Part shown: in pieces, positions 1 through 7,325 of the stretch
How the letters are laid out: every line of letters begins with the position of its first letter
Numbering within the stretch: the first letter of the stretch is position 1
Origin: an uncultured Bacilli bacterium
GTDB taxonomy: Bacteria; Bacillota_I; Bacilli_A; RF39; UBA660
Length of the DNA stretch: 38,249 nucleotides
Assembly: GCA_947632415.1 (NCBI GenBank)
Contig: CANRPB010000005.1
Coordinates: forward strand, 1 to 38,249
Direction: 5' to 3'
Made by a program: the position numbers and the translations under genes
Notes under the pieces: model-generated
What the model saw: only the letters and a program-made list of their open reading frames with translations
Told to the model about the DNA's origin: nothing
Database searches by the model: none

Positions 1-17
1 TAATGTTTTTAAAAATA

Positions 18-47
18 TTTACAATAGTATTGGTAATTTGATACAAT
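18..47 (+). promoter_or_regulatory. Promoter for prs
   Basis: TTTACA at 18-23 and TACAAT at 42-47 are separated by 18 bp, close to the housekeeping sigma consensus. The predicted start near 54 leaves a short leader ahead of the TAGGAG ribosome binding site at 61-66. Assigned by consensus match only. Confidence 0.55.
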
Positions 48-74
48 CAATGTGTAAGGTTAGGAGTATGATTT

Positions 75-1205
75 ATGTCAAATGATAGTAAGAAATTAAA
101 ATTGATTGTTTTAAAGAGTGCTTTAGAGTTAGGACAAAAAGTTGACTCGCATTTAAAAAGTATTTATTCAACAGATAGTTCATTTATTTTAAATACTAGG
201 GAAACTTGGTTTAATGATGGACATGGTAAGGTTGAACTTATGGACTCTGTTCGTGGTCAAGATGTTTATATTTTTCAGGATATTGGTAATTATTCAATTC
301 CTTATGAGATGCATGGTTTTATTAACCATACATCGCCTAATGATTTGTCTCAACAATTGAGGGATACAATTGGTGCTTGTAAATGTCATCCCAATAGTCT
401 ATCAATAATTATGCCATTATTGTATGCTGGAAGACAACATCGTAGAAATGGCCGTGAGGCTTTAAGTTGTGCGGCTTATTTACGTGAGTTAGATGTTGAT
501 CCTTATGTAAAGAGAATTATTACTTTTGATGCGCATGATGAGGGTGTACAACAAGCTTTGGCATATACAGAGTTCGATAATTTTTTTGCTACTAATGCTA
601 TTTTAGAAAAATTTATTAATGATACTGATATTGAAAAATTAAAGAGAGTTATTTTTGTTGCCCCTGATTTTGGAGCAACAGGTAGAATGAATTTTTATTT
701 AAATTCATTTAATAGTGAGTATATTTTAAAGGATGCAGGAAGTTTTTATAAGAGAAGGGATTATAATACTATCGTTGATGGTAAGAATCCTATTATAGAA
801 CATTCTTATTCTGGAAGTAATGATATTGAGGGTTCTACGGCTATTGTTGTTGATGATATGATAGCGTCTGGTGGTTCGATGTTTGATGTTATTGATGAGT
901 TAAATAAAAAGGGAGTAGCGTATATTTATATTATCAGTACTTTTGCTTTATTTACTAAGGGAATTGATAAGTTTAAAGATTATTATGAGAAAGGAAAATT
1001 TGATGGTATTTATACAACAAATGTAAGTTATATTGATCCTAGATATTTAGAAGAACCATGGCTTAATGTTGTTGACTGTTCAGAATATATTGCTAAAATT
1101 ATATATAATTTAAATATGGGTGAAAGTATTTCTCAATTATTAAGAGATAAAAGTTATCCTGCTAAGGTATTGGCTAAAAAATTTGAAGAAAGTGGTAAAA
1201 AATAG
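75..1205 (+). CDS. prs: Ribose-phosphate pyrophosphokinase (PRPP synthetase), long variant
   Basis: This enzyme makes phosphoribosyl pyrophosphate from ribose 5-phosphate and ATP for nucleotide, histidine and tryptophan synthesis in the cytosol. The protein has 376 residues, longer than the roughly 315 of classical class I Prs. The second half carries the PRPP-binding loop VVDDMIASGGSM, the counterpart of the family VDDMIDTAGT loop. Upstream, PLLYAGRQHRR matches the ATP-site PYxxYARQDRK region, and FDAHDEGVQQAL stands where classical enzymes have DLHxxQIQGFF. These substitutions place it with the longer, divergent Prs-like proteins seen in many clostridia and relatives. The ATG at 75 has a TAGGAG Shine-Dalgarno 8 bp upstream. 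The gene is monocistronic, with its own promoter and a strong terminator behind it. Function is confident at family level; whether it is the only Prs of the cell is unknown. Confidence 0.88.
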   Translation: MSNDSKKLKLIVLKSALELGQKVDSHLKSIYSTDSSFILNTRETWFNDGHGKVELMDSVRGQDVYIFQDIGNYSIPYEMHGFINHTSPNDLSQQLRDTIGACKCHPNSLSIIMPLLYAGRQHRRNGREALSCAAYLRELDVDPYVKRIITFDAHDEGVQQALAYTEFDNFFATNAILEKFINDTDIEKLKRVIFVAPDFGATGRMNFYLNSFNSEYILKDAGSFYKRRDYNTIVDGKNPIIEHSYSGSNDIEGSTAIVVDDMIASGGSMFDVIDELNKKGVAYIYIISTFALFTKGIDKFKDYYEKGKFDGIYTTNVSYIDPRYLEEPWLNVVDCSEYIAKIIYNLNMGESISQLLRDKSYPAKVLAKKFEESGKK

Positions 1206-1219
1206 AAATTTTTTTTAAG

Positions 1220-1258
1220 AAGGGACTGTTTGGAATTAATTTTCAAAAGTCTTTTTTT
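1220..1258 (+). terminator. Rho-independent terminator after prs
   Basis: A long hairpin pairs 1220-1235 with 1241-1255, with one bulged G and some G-U pairs, and runs into seven T at 1252-1258. It separates prs from the yqfC operon. Confidence 0.8.
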
Positions 1259-1316
1259 GGTGTATGCTTTAATTAAAAAATAAGTTGTGTTGGAAAAATT
1301 TGCTTTTTAATTTTTA

Positions 1317-1347
1317 TTGTATATTAAAAACTTTTAATTAATAAAAT
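1317..1347 (+). promoter_or_regulatory. Weak promoter candidate for yqfC-yqfD
   Basis: TTGTAT at 1317-1322 and TAAAAT at 1342-1347 have a 19 bp spacer, longer than ideal. I saw no clear SigE-type elements, although yqfC and yqfD are SigE-dependent in Bacillus subtilis. If the -10 is right, the RNA would begin at about 1353, at the AGGTGG ribosome binding site itself. Confidence 0.35.
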
Positions 1348-1362
1348 TATATAGGTGGTTAA

Positions 1363-1602
1363 ATGAAACTAGTAGGGAAAGTGCGAAACTATCTTTTAGA
1401 TGAGGAGTTTAACATGAGGGTATTAAAGAGTAGAGTAAATGTTTGTAATTACGATTCTATTGGTTATTTTGATAGTGATATGGTGATTATTAATTATATG
1501 GATGGTGAAGTTAAGATTAAGGGTGAGAATTTGGTTGTGTCGAAGTTACTTAGTAATGAGGTTTTAATAAATGGTGATATAAAAAATATCGAAATGAGGT
1601 AA
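1363..1602 (+). CDS. yqfC: YqfC/YabP-family sporulation protein
   Basis: A 79-residue protein of the YabP/YqfC family, small beta-rich proteins made during sporulation in Bacillus and clostridia. Recognisable parts are the central segment with VIINYMDGEVKIKGENLVV and the C-terminal VLINGDIKNIEMR, which align with the family pattern of an acidic strand, a GxxLxV motif and a terminal GxIxxIE. The ATG at 1363 is preceded by AGGTGG, 4 nt from the start codon. yqfD begins 3 nt after the stop, so the two are translationally linked as in Bacillus. The presence of this pair suggests the lineage sporulates or descends from a spore former; it does not prove that this strain sporulates. Confidence 0.85.
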   Translation: MKLVGKVRNYLLDEEFNMRVLKSRVNVCNYDSIGYFDSDMVIINYMDGEVKIKGENLVVSKLLSNEVLINGDIKNIEMR

Positions 1603-1605
1603 TAT

Positions 1606-2784
1606 ATGAAAAATAAAATAGTCTATATGTTTATCAGTAAAGTTAGGTTAAGGATAATTGGCAAGAATATTAATAGATTTATTATGCGTATTCATAAGAA
1701 TAATATCGATATTTTGAAGTGTGATTATATAAATGATGATGAGGTTAGTATTGTTGTTTATAATAAGGATTATGAGTCTATTTTAAAGATAAAGACTATT
1801 TATAATATAGAGGTTTTGGATACTTTTGGTTTAATTAAAATTAAGAAAAATTTGCGTATTAATAGGTATTTAATTATTAGTCTTATTTTTGGTATTTTTT
1901 TGTTTAAGTTTCTTAGTAGTATTATTTTTGAGGTAGAGGTTGTTCATAATGATGTAAAGACGAGGGAGTTTTTAAAAAGGGAGTTGGCTTTATATAATAT
2001 TAAGGAGAAGAAGTTTAAGAAGAGTTATTCGCAAATTGAAGGGATAAAGGAGGAAATTTTAAATAAGTATAAGGATAAGATTGAGTGGCTTGAAATTGAG
2101 GAAAAGGGTACTAAGTATATAGTTAGGGTTGAGTTAAGGAAGATACTTGAAGAAAAAGTTGGCGATGAGAAACAGAATGTAATTGCTGGTAAGGATGCTG
2201 TTATCAAAGAGATTAAGGCGACTAGTGGTCAGATTGTAAAGTCTATTAATAATTATGTTAAGAAGGGTGATGTGGTTATAAGTGGTAATATTTACGCTAA
2301 TGAGGAGGTAAAGGATACGGTGCCGGCTCAAGGTACTGTTTATGGTGAGGTATGGTATGAGATAAATGTAACTTATCCTTTTGCTTATAGTGAAACGAGG
2401 GAGCTTGATAGGAAAAGAGATGTTTTGGTTTTAAAGTTTTTAAATAGGAGTATTGAGTTTTCTAGGAAACATTTTAAGAATAAGAAGGTTGATGAGCAGG
2501 TTTTACTTAAAAGTGGTGTGCTTCCTATATCTTTGGTTAGACAAAGGCAAACTGAGGTTTCTGTGATTGATCAGATTTTGACGGTTGATGAGGCGGCTAT
2601 TTTAGCTAAGGAAAAGGCTGTAAGTAAGATTTCTGAGAATTTGGATGATGATGAGTATATAATGAATTATAAGGTACTTAGTACTAATGTTAAGGAGAGT
2701 GAATTGGAGTTAAGTGTGTTTTTTTCGGTGTATGAGAATATAACGGAGTATGAAGTTATTGTTGATGACATGAATATTGAATAA
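1606..2784 (+). CDS. yqfD: Sporulation protein YqfD (membrane protein)
   Basis: This 392-residue protein matches the YqfD family in length and layout. It has a cytoplasmic N-terminal region of about 80 residues, one transmembrane helix at about residues 84-106 (ISLIFGIFLFKFLSSIIF), and a large extracytoplasmic part. That part contains the family signature near GTKYIVRVELRKI and a stretch with IVKSINNYVKKGDVVISG and a PAQGTVYGEVWYE motif resembling a biotinyl-lipoyl-like fold. It lies directly behind yqfC. In Bacillus yqfD mutants have a sporulation defect, but the molecular role is not settled. In Bacillus phoH and pgpH (yqfF) follow; here ybeY follows directly. Confidence 0.88.
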   Translation: MKNKIVYMFISKVRLRIIGKNINRFIMRIHKNNIDILKCDYINDDEVSIVVYNKDYESILKIKTIYNIEVLDTFGLIKIKKNLRINRYLIISLIFGIFLFKFLSSIIFEVEVVHNDVKTREFLKRELALYNIKEKKFKKSYSQIEGIKEEILNKYKDKIEWLEIEEKGTKYIVRVELRKILEEKVGDEKQNVIAGKDAVIKEIKATSGQIVKSINNYVKKGDVVISGNIYANEEVKDTVPAQGTVYGEVWYEINVTYPFAYSETRELDRKRDVLVLKFLNRSIEFSRKHFKNKKVDEQVLLKSGVLPISLVRQRQTEVSVIDQILTVDEAAILAKEKAVSKISENLDDDEYIMNYKVLSTNVKESELELSVFFSVYENITEYEVIVDDMNIE

Positions 2785-2813
2785 GATTTGTGGTTTTTTT
2801 TATTAAAAGAGTG

Positions 2814-2830
2814 TATAATATATCTAGGTG
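2814..2830 (+). promoter_or_regulatory. -10 box fused to AGGTG ribosome binding site of ybeY
   Basis: TATAAT at 2814-2819 is followed by TAGGTG at 2825-2830. A start 7 nt after the -10 would place the RNA 5' end at the A of AGGTG (2826), giving a 10 nt leader before the ATG at 2836. No good -35 is seen at 17 bp. It would allow ybeY to be expressed independently of the sporulation genes. Confidence 0.4.
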
Positions 2831-2835
2831 AAAAA

Positions 2836-3288
2836 ATGGATAATGTAGAAATATTTAATGAAACGAATGAGGAAATAAAGGATATTGGTGTTTTAAAGCC
2901 ATTGCTAGAGTATGCTCAAAAAGTAGAAGGTTTGGATGATACTGAGTTGGAGTTTAGTGTTATTATTGTGGATAATAAGAGAATCCATGAGATAAATAAG
3001 TTGTATCGAAATATTGATAGACCAACTGATGTTATTTCTTTTGCTTTGGAGGATTATAAGGATGTGGAGTTTGATAATTATAGGCCTCTTGGGGATATTT
3101 ATATTTCAATTGATAAGGTAAAGGAACAAGCGAATGAGTATGGGCATAGTGAACTTAGGGAGTTAGCTTTTTTAACGGTTCATGGTTTTTTACATTTGCT
3201 TGGTTATGATCATATGAAAAAAGAGGATGAAGAAATAATGTTTGCGCGTCAGGAGTTGATTTTAGATGGATTCGGTATCGAGAGATAA
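2836..3288 (+). CDS. ybeY: Endoribonuclease YbeY (16S rRNA maturation)
   Basis: YbeY is a zinc-dependent endoribonuclease that takes part in 16S rRNA 3'-end maturation and ribosome quality control. The signature HGFLHLLGYDH, with its three histidines, binds the metal and lies near the C-terminus, as expected. RPTDVISFAL and PLGDIYIS are the other conserved blocks. I start at the ATG at 2836 (150 residues), which has TAGGTG 5 nt upstream; the upstream TTG at 2788 in the same frame has no ribosome binding site. The C-terminal coding region overlaps dgkA by 23 bp. The neighbours dgkA and era are the same as in many Firmicutes. Confidence 0.93.
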   Translation: MDNVEIFNETNEEIKDIGVLKPLLEYAQKVEGLDDTELEFSVIIVDNKRIHEINKLYRNIDRPTDVISFALEDYKDVEFDNYRPLGDIYISIDKVKEQANEYGHSELRELAFLTVHGFLHLLGYDHMKKEDEEIMFARQELILDGFGIER

Positions 3289-3661
3289 GTTGAAGCAAAG
3301 AAGTGTAAAAAGACTTTTTAAGAGTTTTAAGTATGCGATTGATGGTATTATATATGCGTTTAAGTTTGAACAAAATATAATAGCGCATACTATAATTTGT
3401 ATAACAGTAATTATGCTTGGAATGTTACTTAAAATAGATCATTTTGAGTGGTTGGTTTGTTTTATATTATTTGGTTTGGTTATCGCTACGGAACTGATTA
3501 ATACTTCTATTGAGGCTATGGTTGATTTGATTTGCCCTAAGAAAGATCCACTTGCTAAAATTGCAAAGGATACGGCGAGTGGAGCAGTGTTGGTTTTTGC
3601 TTTGGTGTCAGTTATTGCTGGTTTAATTATTTTTGTACCTAAAATAGTTGCTTTATTATAG
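3266..3661 (+). CDS. dgkA: Undecaprenol/diacylglycerol kinase, DgkA family
   Basis: A 131-residue integral membrane kinase. In Gram-positive bacteria this family phosphorylates undecaprenol, feeding the lipid carrier used for peptidoglycan and cell-surface glycans. The core motif spans ELINTSIEAMVDLICP and continues with a KDPLAKIAKDTASGAVL-type stretch, containing the Glu, Asn and Asp residues of the active site. Three hydrophobic segments are visible at about residues 42-62, 64-84 and 107-128. The ATG at 3266 lies inside the end of ybeY with an AGGAG sequence upstream, so translation is probably coupled. A strong terminator follows. Given the large glycan cluster downstream, an undecaprenol role is more likely than diacylglycerol recycling. 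Confidence 0.9.
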   Translation: MDSVSRDKLKQRSVKRLFKSFKYAIDGIIYAFKFEQNIIAHTIICITVIMLGMLLKIDHFEWLVCFILFGLVIATELINTSIEAMVDLICPKKDPLAKIAKDTASGAVLVFALVSVIAGLIIFVPKIVALL

Positions 3662-3680
3662 TTTTGTAAGGTTGTATAAT

Positions 3681-3716
3681 AAAAACAGATTAAAGGGTTA
3701 TTCTTAATCTGTTTTT
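3681..3716. terminator. Bidirectional terminator between dgkA and the aquaporin gene
   Basis: A perfect 13 bp inverted repeat pairs 3681-3693 (five A, then CAGATTAA) with 3704-3716, around a 10 nt loop. T-runs occur at the 3' side on either strand. It sits between two convergent genes and can stop transcription from both. Confidence 0.85.
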
Positions 3717-3722
3717 AAGTAG

Positions 3723-4397
3723 TTATTTTTTTGTTGTTTTTAAAATGAATTTATAGTATAGTCCTGCTAAGATACAACCTATAATTGGCGCTACTATGAA
3801 TAGCCATACTTGACTTAAGGCTTCTCCTCCTTGTAGGACTGCTGGTGCCAAACTTCTAGCTGGGTTGACACTTGTGCCAGTGAATGGAATACCAAATAAG
3901 TGAACTAAAGTTAAGGTTAAACCAATTACAATTCCTGCTACTTGGCTATTTTCATTCTTATCTGTTACGCTTAAAATAGTTGTTATAAAAATGAATGTTA
4001 AGACTATTTCGACTATCATAGCAATTAGAATATTAACCTCAGTTTCTTTTCCGATGATACCTCCATATCCGTTTGCGCCTAGTGCTTCAAAACTTCCAAG
4101 GCATAGCGCTAATAACAATGAGCCTAAGAATGCTCCTAATACTTGAAATACAATGTACCAAACACATTCTTTTTTATCCATTTTTCCTGCAATTGTAAAT
4201 GCGATTGATACACATGGATTGATGTGGCATCCAGATATTTTTCCGACGCCATAAGCAGCGGCTATGATTACAAGTCCAAATGCGAGTGATGTTCCAATAA
4301 CACCATTAACAGTATTGCATCCTAGTATAACGGCTACGCCACATGCTATTAGCGTGAGCATCATTGTTCCTACGAATTCTGCAATGTATTTTTTCAT
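3723..4397 (-). CDS. Aquaporin (MIP family), AqpZ-like, with NPC variant motif
   Basis: A 224-residue six-helix channel of the major intrinsic protein family. Two half-helix motifs are visible: HINPCVSIAF in the first half, where the usual NPA is NPC, and GTSVNPARSLAPA in the second, which is canonical. The Arg after the second NPA and the His in VHLFGIPFTGT match the narrow selectivity filter of water-selective AqpZ, so water rather than glycerol is the likelier substrate. A perfect AAGGAGGTG Shine-Dalgarno lies just upstream of the ATG (reverse strand, 4397), and a TATAAT further upstream may be its -10. It is the only gene on the minus strand, set into a housekeeping block that is otherwise continuous in Bacillus, which suggests insertion between dgkA and cdd. 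Confidence 0.9.
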   Translation of the reverse strand: MKKYIAEFVGTMMLTLIACGVAVILGCNTVNGVIGTSLAFGLVIIAAAYGVGKISGCHINPCVSIAFTIAGKMDKKECVWYIVFQVLGAFLGSLLLALCLGSFEALGANGYGGIIGKETEVNILIAMIVEIVLTFIFITTILSVTDKNENSQVAGIVIGLTLTLVHLFGIPFTGTSVNPARSLAPAVLQGGEALSQVWLFIVAPIIGCILAGLYYKFILKTTKK

Positions 4398-4456
4398 AAA
4401 TTCACCTCCTTATAATAATTATACAATATTAATAAAAAATAAAAAACTAAAAACTC

Positions 4457-4485
4457 TTTAATCGTGGCTTTATTTGTGATATACT
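4457..4485 (+). promoter_or_regulatory. Extended -10 promoter for cdd-era
   Basis: TATACT at 4480-4485 carries the extended TGA just upstream (TG at 4477-4478). A weak TTTAAT -35 lies at 4457-4462 with a 17 bp spacer. It faces away from the divergently transcribed aquaporin gene. Confidence 0.5.
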
Positions 4486-4513
4486 GGTTTTAGCATGGTA
4501 AAAGGAGGAGAAT

Positions 4514-4900
4514 ATGAAGGAAAAGTTGTTAAAACTACGTGAGAATGCTTATGCTAAATATTCTAACTTTCCTGTTTCGTCAATTGTGGTTACTTATGAT
4601 GGGAAGGAATTTTGTGGAGTTAATGTTGAAGATGCCAGTTATAGGGCTGGGGCTTGTGCAGAGAGAGTGGCTTTGTTTTCTATGTTGGCTTCTGGGTATA
4701 AAAAGGGTGATGTTAAGGAGATACATGTTATGACTTCGGCTAAGAGTATTGGAACACCTTGTTTTGTGTGTAGACAAATGATATTTGAGTTATGTAGTAA
4801 AGATACGCCGATATTTTGTTATTCTATTGATGGTGATGTTAAAAAGTATACAGTGGAAGAATTGTGTCCTTATCCTTTTGGTGAGGAGGATTTAAAGTGA
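4514..4900 (+). CDS. cdd: Cytidine deaminase
   Basis: This enzyme deaminates cytidine and deoxycytidine to uridine and deoxyuridine in pyrimidine salvage. It has 128 residues, typical of the small homotetrameric family. The zinc site is clear: AGACAERVALF supplies one Cys and the catalytic Glu of the CAE motif, and GTPCFVCRQM gives the PCxxC pair. The ATG at 4514 follows AAAGGAGGAG. The stop overlaps the GTG of era by 4 nt (GTGA), the same cdd-era coupling found in Bacillus. Confidence 0.95.
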   Translation: MKEKLLKLRENAYAKYSNFPVSSIVVTYDGKEFCGVNVEDASYRAGACAERVALFSMLASGYKKGDVKEIHVMTSAKSIGTPCFVCRQMIFELCSKDTPIFCYSIDGDVKKYTVEELCPYPFGEEDLK

Positions 4901-5784
4901 AATCTGGTTTTGTAACGTTAATTGGACGGCCAAATGTTGGGAAGTCCACTTTAATAAATAGTATTGTTGGGAAAAAGGTTGCTATAACTTCTAATAAACC
5001 ACAAACAACTAGAAATATTATACAGGGTATATATAATGCTTCTGATTTGCAGATTGTGTTTGTTGATACTCCTGGTATTCATAAGCCTAGTCACAAACTT
5101 GGAAAAACGTTGAATAAACAGGCTTATTATTCTATTCAGGATGTTGATGTTGTTATGATGCTTATAGATGGAAGTGAGCCTTTAGGTAGTGGAGATAAGT
5201 ATATAATTGAGACTTTAAAAGAGATAAAAAAACCAGTTATATTAATAATAAATAAGATTGATAAGATGACTAAGGAAGATATATTAAAGAAGATAGATGA
5301 GTATAAAGATTTATATGATTTTAAGGAGATTATTCCTTTATCGGCGTTGAAGAAGGATAATGTTTATACGGTTGTCGATGTACTTAAGAATTATCTTACT
5401 GATAGTATTAAATATTATGAGGATGATATGTATACTAATAAGACAATACCTTTTATTGTTTCGGAAATTGTTAGGGAGAAAGTGTTTAATTTAACTGATG
5501 AGGAAGTTCCTCATTCTATAACTTGTGTAACGGAGAATATTGAACACAAAAATGAGCACTATGTTATTAATGTTGCGATTGTGGTTGATAGGGATTCGTT
5601 AAAGAAGATTGTTATTGGAAAGCATGGTAATAAAATAAAAGAGGTTGGAATAAGAGCTCGAAAAGAATTAGAGGAATTGTTGGGAGAAAAGATTTATTTG
5701 GAGTTGTTTGTGAAAACTATTCCTAAGTGGCGTGATAAAGAAAAGTATCTTTCTGAATTTGGTTATAATGATTTTTTAGAGTGA
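4897..5784 (+). CDS. era: GTPase Era (30S ribosome assembly)
   Basis: Era is an essential GTPase that binds the 3' end of 16S rRNA during 30S assembly. The 295-residue protein shows G1 GRPNVGKST near the N-terminus, switch I KPQTTRN, G3 DTPG, G4 NKID and G5 SAL. The C-terminal KH domain has VIGKHGNKIKEVGIRARKEL followed by the conserved PKWRDKEKYL tail. The start is a GTG at 4897 with GAGGAGG upstream, overlapping the end of cdd. All functional motifs are intact. Confidence 0.97.
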   Translation: MKSGFVTLIGRPNVGKSTLINSIVGKKVAITSNKPQTTRNIIQGIYNASDLQIVFVDTPGIHKPSHKLGKTLNKQAYYSIQDVDVVMMLIDGSEPLGSGDKYIIETLKEIKKPVILIINKIDKMTKEDILKKIDEYKDLYDFKEIIPLSALKKDNVYTVVDVLKNYLTDSIKYYEDDMYTNKTIPFIVSEIVREKVFNLTDEEVPHSITCVTENIEHKNEHYVINVAIVVDRDSLKKIVIGKHGNKIKEVGIRARKELEELLGEKIYLELFVKTIPKWRDKEKYLSEFGYNDFLE

Positions 5785-5825
5785 ATATTTTTTTAAATTA
5801 TAACCAATATATAATAGGTGATAAT

Positions 5826-5936
5826 ATGAAGGATTTGTTATGGAATTTATTCAGAAATACAGGAAAGATAGAGTATTATTTAAAGTTAAAGGAAGTAGAA
5901 AAAAATGAGAGAGATAGTAGAGGGAAAACGTTATAG
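5826..5936 (+). CDS. yqzL: YqzL-like small protein
   Basis: A 36-codon frame begins at ATG 5826 behind TAGGTG (5815-5820) and ends at TAG 5934-5936. Its N-terminus, MKDLLWNLFRNTGKIEYYLK, fits the YqzL family pattern: an aromatic near residue 6, an F-x-x-TG motif, then an acidic residue and YLxxKE. In Bacillus subtilis yqzL also lies between era and recO, so position and sequence agree. It overlaps the start of the DUF1653 gene by 32 bp in another frame. The family has no settled function. At 36 residues it is a little shorter than the Bacillus protein (about 47). Confidence 0.78.
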   Translation: MKDLLWNLFRNTGKIEYYLKLKEVEKNERDSRGKTL

Positions 5937-6123
5937 ACATTTTAAGGGTGATATTGTAACTGTGTTATATATTGCTAAGGACACTGAAACCTTGGAAAAG
6001 AAGGTTGTGTATATGCATAATGGACAAGTATGGGTTAGAGATTATAATATGTTTGTGTCTCTTGTTGATAGGGTCAAGTACCCTGATGTATCACAGGTTT
6101 ATCGTTTTGAGGAAGTATGTTAG
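5905..6123 (+). CDS. DUF1653 family protein
   Basis: A 72-residue cytoplasmic protein with the DUF1653 pattern: YRHFKGDIVTVLYIAKDTET in the first third, then a VVYMHNGQVWVRDYNMF block, ending in the usual RFEEV. The family is a small SH3-like or beta-barrel fold of unknown role, usually a stand-alone gene. The ATG at 5905 has AAAGGAAG 9 nt upstream. It overlaps yqzL at its 5' end and recO by 7 nt at its 3' end, so it is part of the era-recO operon. Identification is good, function unknown. Confidence 0.82.
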   Translation: MREIVEGKRYRHFKGDIVTVLYIAKDTETLEKKVVYMHNGQVWVRDYNMFVSLVDRVKYPDVSQVYRFEEVC

Positions 6124-6857
6124 AGAAAATAGAAGGTATAATTATATCTGAAAAGACATATAGTGAAACGAGTAAAATAATTGATATAATTACTAAAAAG
6201 TATGGTAAAATTAGTGTCCTTGCTAAGGGGGCTAAGACTTTGAAAAGCAAAGTGAGAAGTTCTTCGACTAAGTTAACTTTGGGCTGTTTTAATATAGTAT
6301 ATAAAGAAGGTAAACTTTCTAGTCTTGTAGATATTGATGTTATTAATTTTTATAAAAATATTAAAAAGGATATAATTAAAATAAGTTATGCTTCTTATAT
6401 ATTAGAGTTAGTAGAACAGGTAATAAAGCAGAATATGTCTGATGAATTATATGATAATTTGCTTGCGGCTTTGAATAAGATTGAAGATGGTTTAGATCCT
6501 TTGGTTATAACTAATATTTTAGAGTTGAAGTGTTTAAATTATTTGGGGGTAATGCCGGTAATAGATGCTTGTATTAAGTGTGGTAGTACCAATATCATAA
6601 CTATATCTAGTGATGCTGGTGGTTATTTGTGTAGGAATTGCCGAACCAGAGAGACTATTGTTGATGAAAGAACAGTAAAGTTGATTAGAATGTTTTATTA
6701 TGTTGACATGAATAAGATTTCTAAGTTAGATATAAGTTCTAAGGTGAAGGAAGAAATTAATTATTTTTTGAGTTGTTATTATGATAGATATACAGGGTTA
6801 TATTTAAAAAGTAAAAGTTTAATTGAAAAATTGTCAAAAGTAGGTGGGGTATGTTAG
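6117..6857 (+). CDS. recO: DNA repair protein RecO
   Basis: RecO works with RecR to load RecA onto single-stranded DNA and promotes strand annealing in the RecF pathway. The protein has 246 residues with an N-terminal OB fold starting EGIIISEKTYSETSKIIDI and containing KYGKISVLAKGAK. A helical domain follows, and a four-cysteine zinc site is seen as CIKCG and later CRNC. The ATG at 6117 is preceded by GAGGAAG and overlaps the DUF1653 stop by 7 nt. The gene downstream starts in the same ATGTTAG arrangement. The position next to era matches Bacillus. Confidence 0.93.
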   Translation: MLEKIEGIIISEKTYSETSKIIDIITKKYGKISVLAKGAKTLKSKVRSSSTKLTLGCFNIVYKEGKLSSLVDIDVINFYKNIKKDIIKISYASYILELVEQVIKQNMSDELYDNLLAALNKIEDGLDPLVITNILELKCLNYLGVMPVIDACIKCGSTNIITISSDAGGYLCRNCRTRETIVDERTVKLIRMFYYVDMNKISKLDISSKVKEEINYFLSCYYDRYTGLYLKSKSLIEKLSKVGGVC

Positions 6858-7285
6858 AAAAGTATAAGTATGTGTTTGTTCCGATTATAACTCTTTTGGT
6901 TTGTCAAACTTTAAAGTTTATTATTGAGTCGGTGATGACTAGGAAGTTTACTTGGGGAAGGCTGTTTAATGGCTCTGGTGGAATGCCAAGTTCTCATGCT
7001 TCTTTTTCGGTGTCATTAATGATGATGATTGGCCTGAATTTAGGGTTTGATAGTGTGGAGTTTGCTGTAGCACTGGTTTTTGCTTTTATTGTGTGCTATG
7101 ATGCGATGGGATTAAGAATGGAAAGTGGGAAACAGGCTGAGGCTATTAATAAGATTTTTGATGAAATATTTGAGAAAGATAAATTTACAAAGTTAAAGGA
7201 GAAACTTGGTCATAAACCGCAAGAGGTTTTGGTAGGGATTATTTTAGGTAGTTTGTCGGCTTTGTTTTTTACATATTTTATATAA
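6851..7285 (+). CDS. DUF212 / divergent PAP2 family membrane protein (YuiD-like)
   Basis: A 144-residue membrane protein of the divergent PAP2 family (DUF212, Bacillus YuiD). The core motif is GGMPSSHASFSVSL, followed by a YDAMGLRMESGKQAEAIN stretch; these correspond to parts of the acid phosphatase PAP2 signature. Hydrophobic helices cover about residues 8-25, 50-68, 75-95 and 124-143. The HxxEV element in GHKPQEVLVGIILG is also conserved. The start at 6851 overlaps the recO stop by 7 nt behind AGGTGGGG. The substrate is not established; related true PAP2 enzymes dephosphorylate lipid phosphates such as undecaprenyl pyrophosphate. Confidence 0.85.
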   Translation: MLEKYKYVFVPIITLLVCQTLKFIIESVMTRKFTWGRLFNGSGGMPSSHASFSVSLMMMIGLNLGFDSVEFAVALVFAFIVCYDAMGLRMESGKQAEAINKIFDEIFEKDKFTKLKEKLGHKPQEVLVGIILGSLSALFFTYFI

Positions 7286-7290
7286 ATATA

Positions 7291-7319
7291 TTTACAAATA
7301 ATTACACCAATAGTATAAT
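7291..7319 (+). promoter_or_regulatory. Promoter of the T-box/glyS transcript
   Basis: TTTACA at 7291-7296 and TATAAT at 7314-7319 with an exact 17 bp spacer. This is one of the best consensus promoters in the window. The predicted RNA start is about 7326, which fixes the length of the T-box leader at about 137 nt. Confidence 0.8.
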
Positions 7320-7325
7320 GATAGT

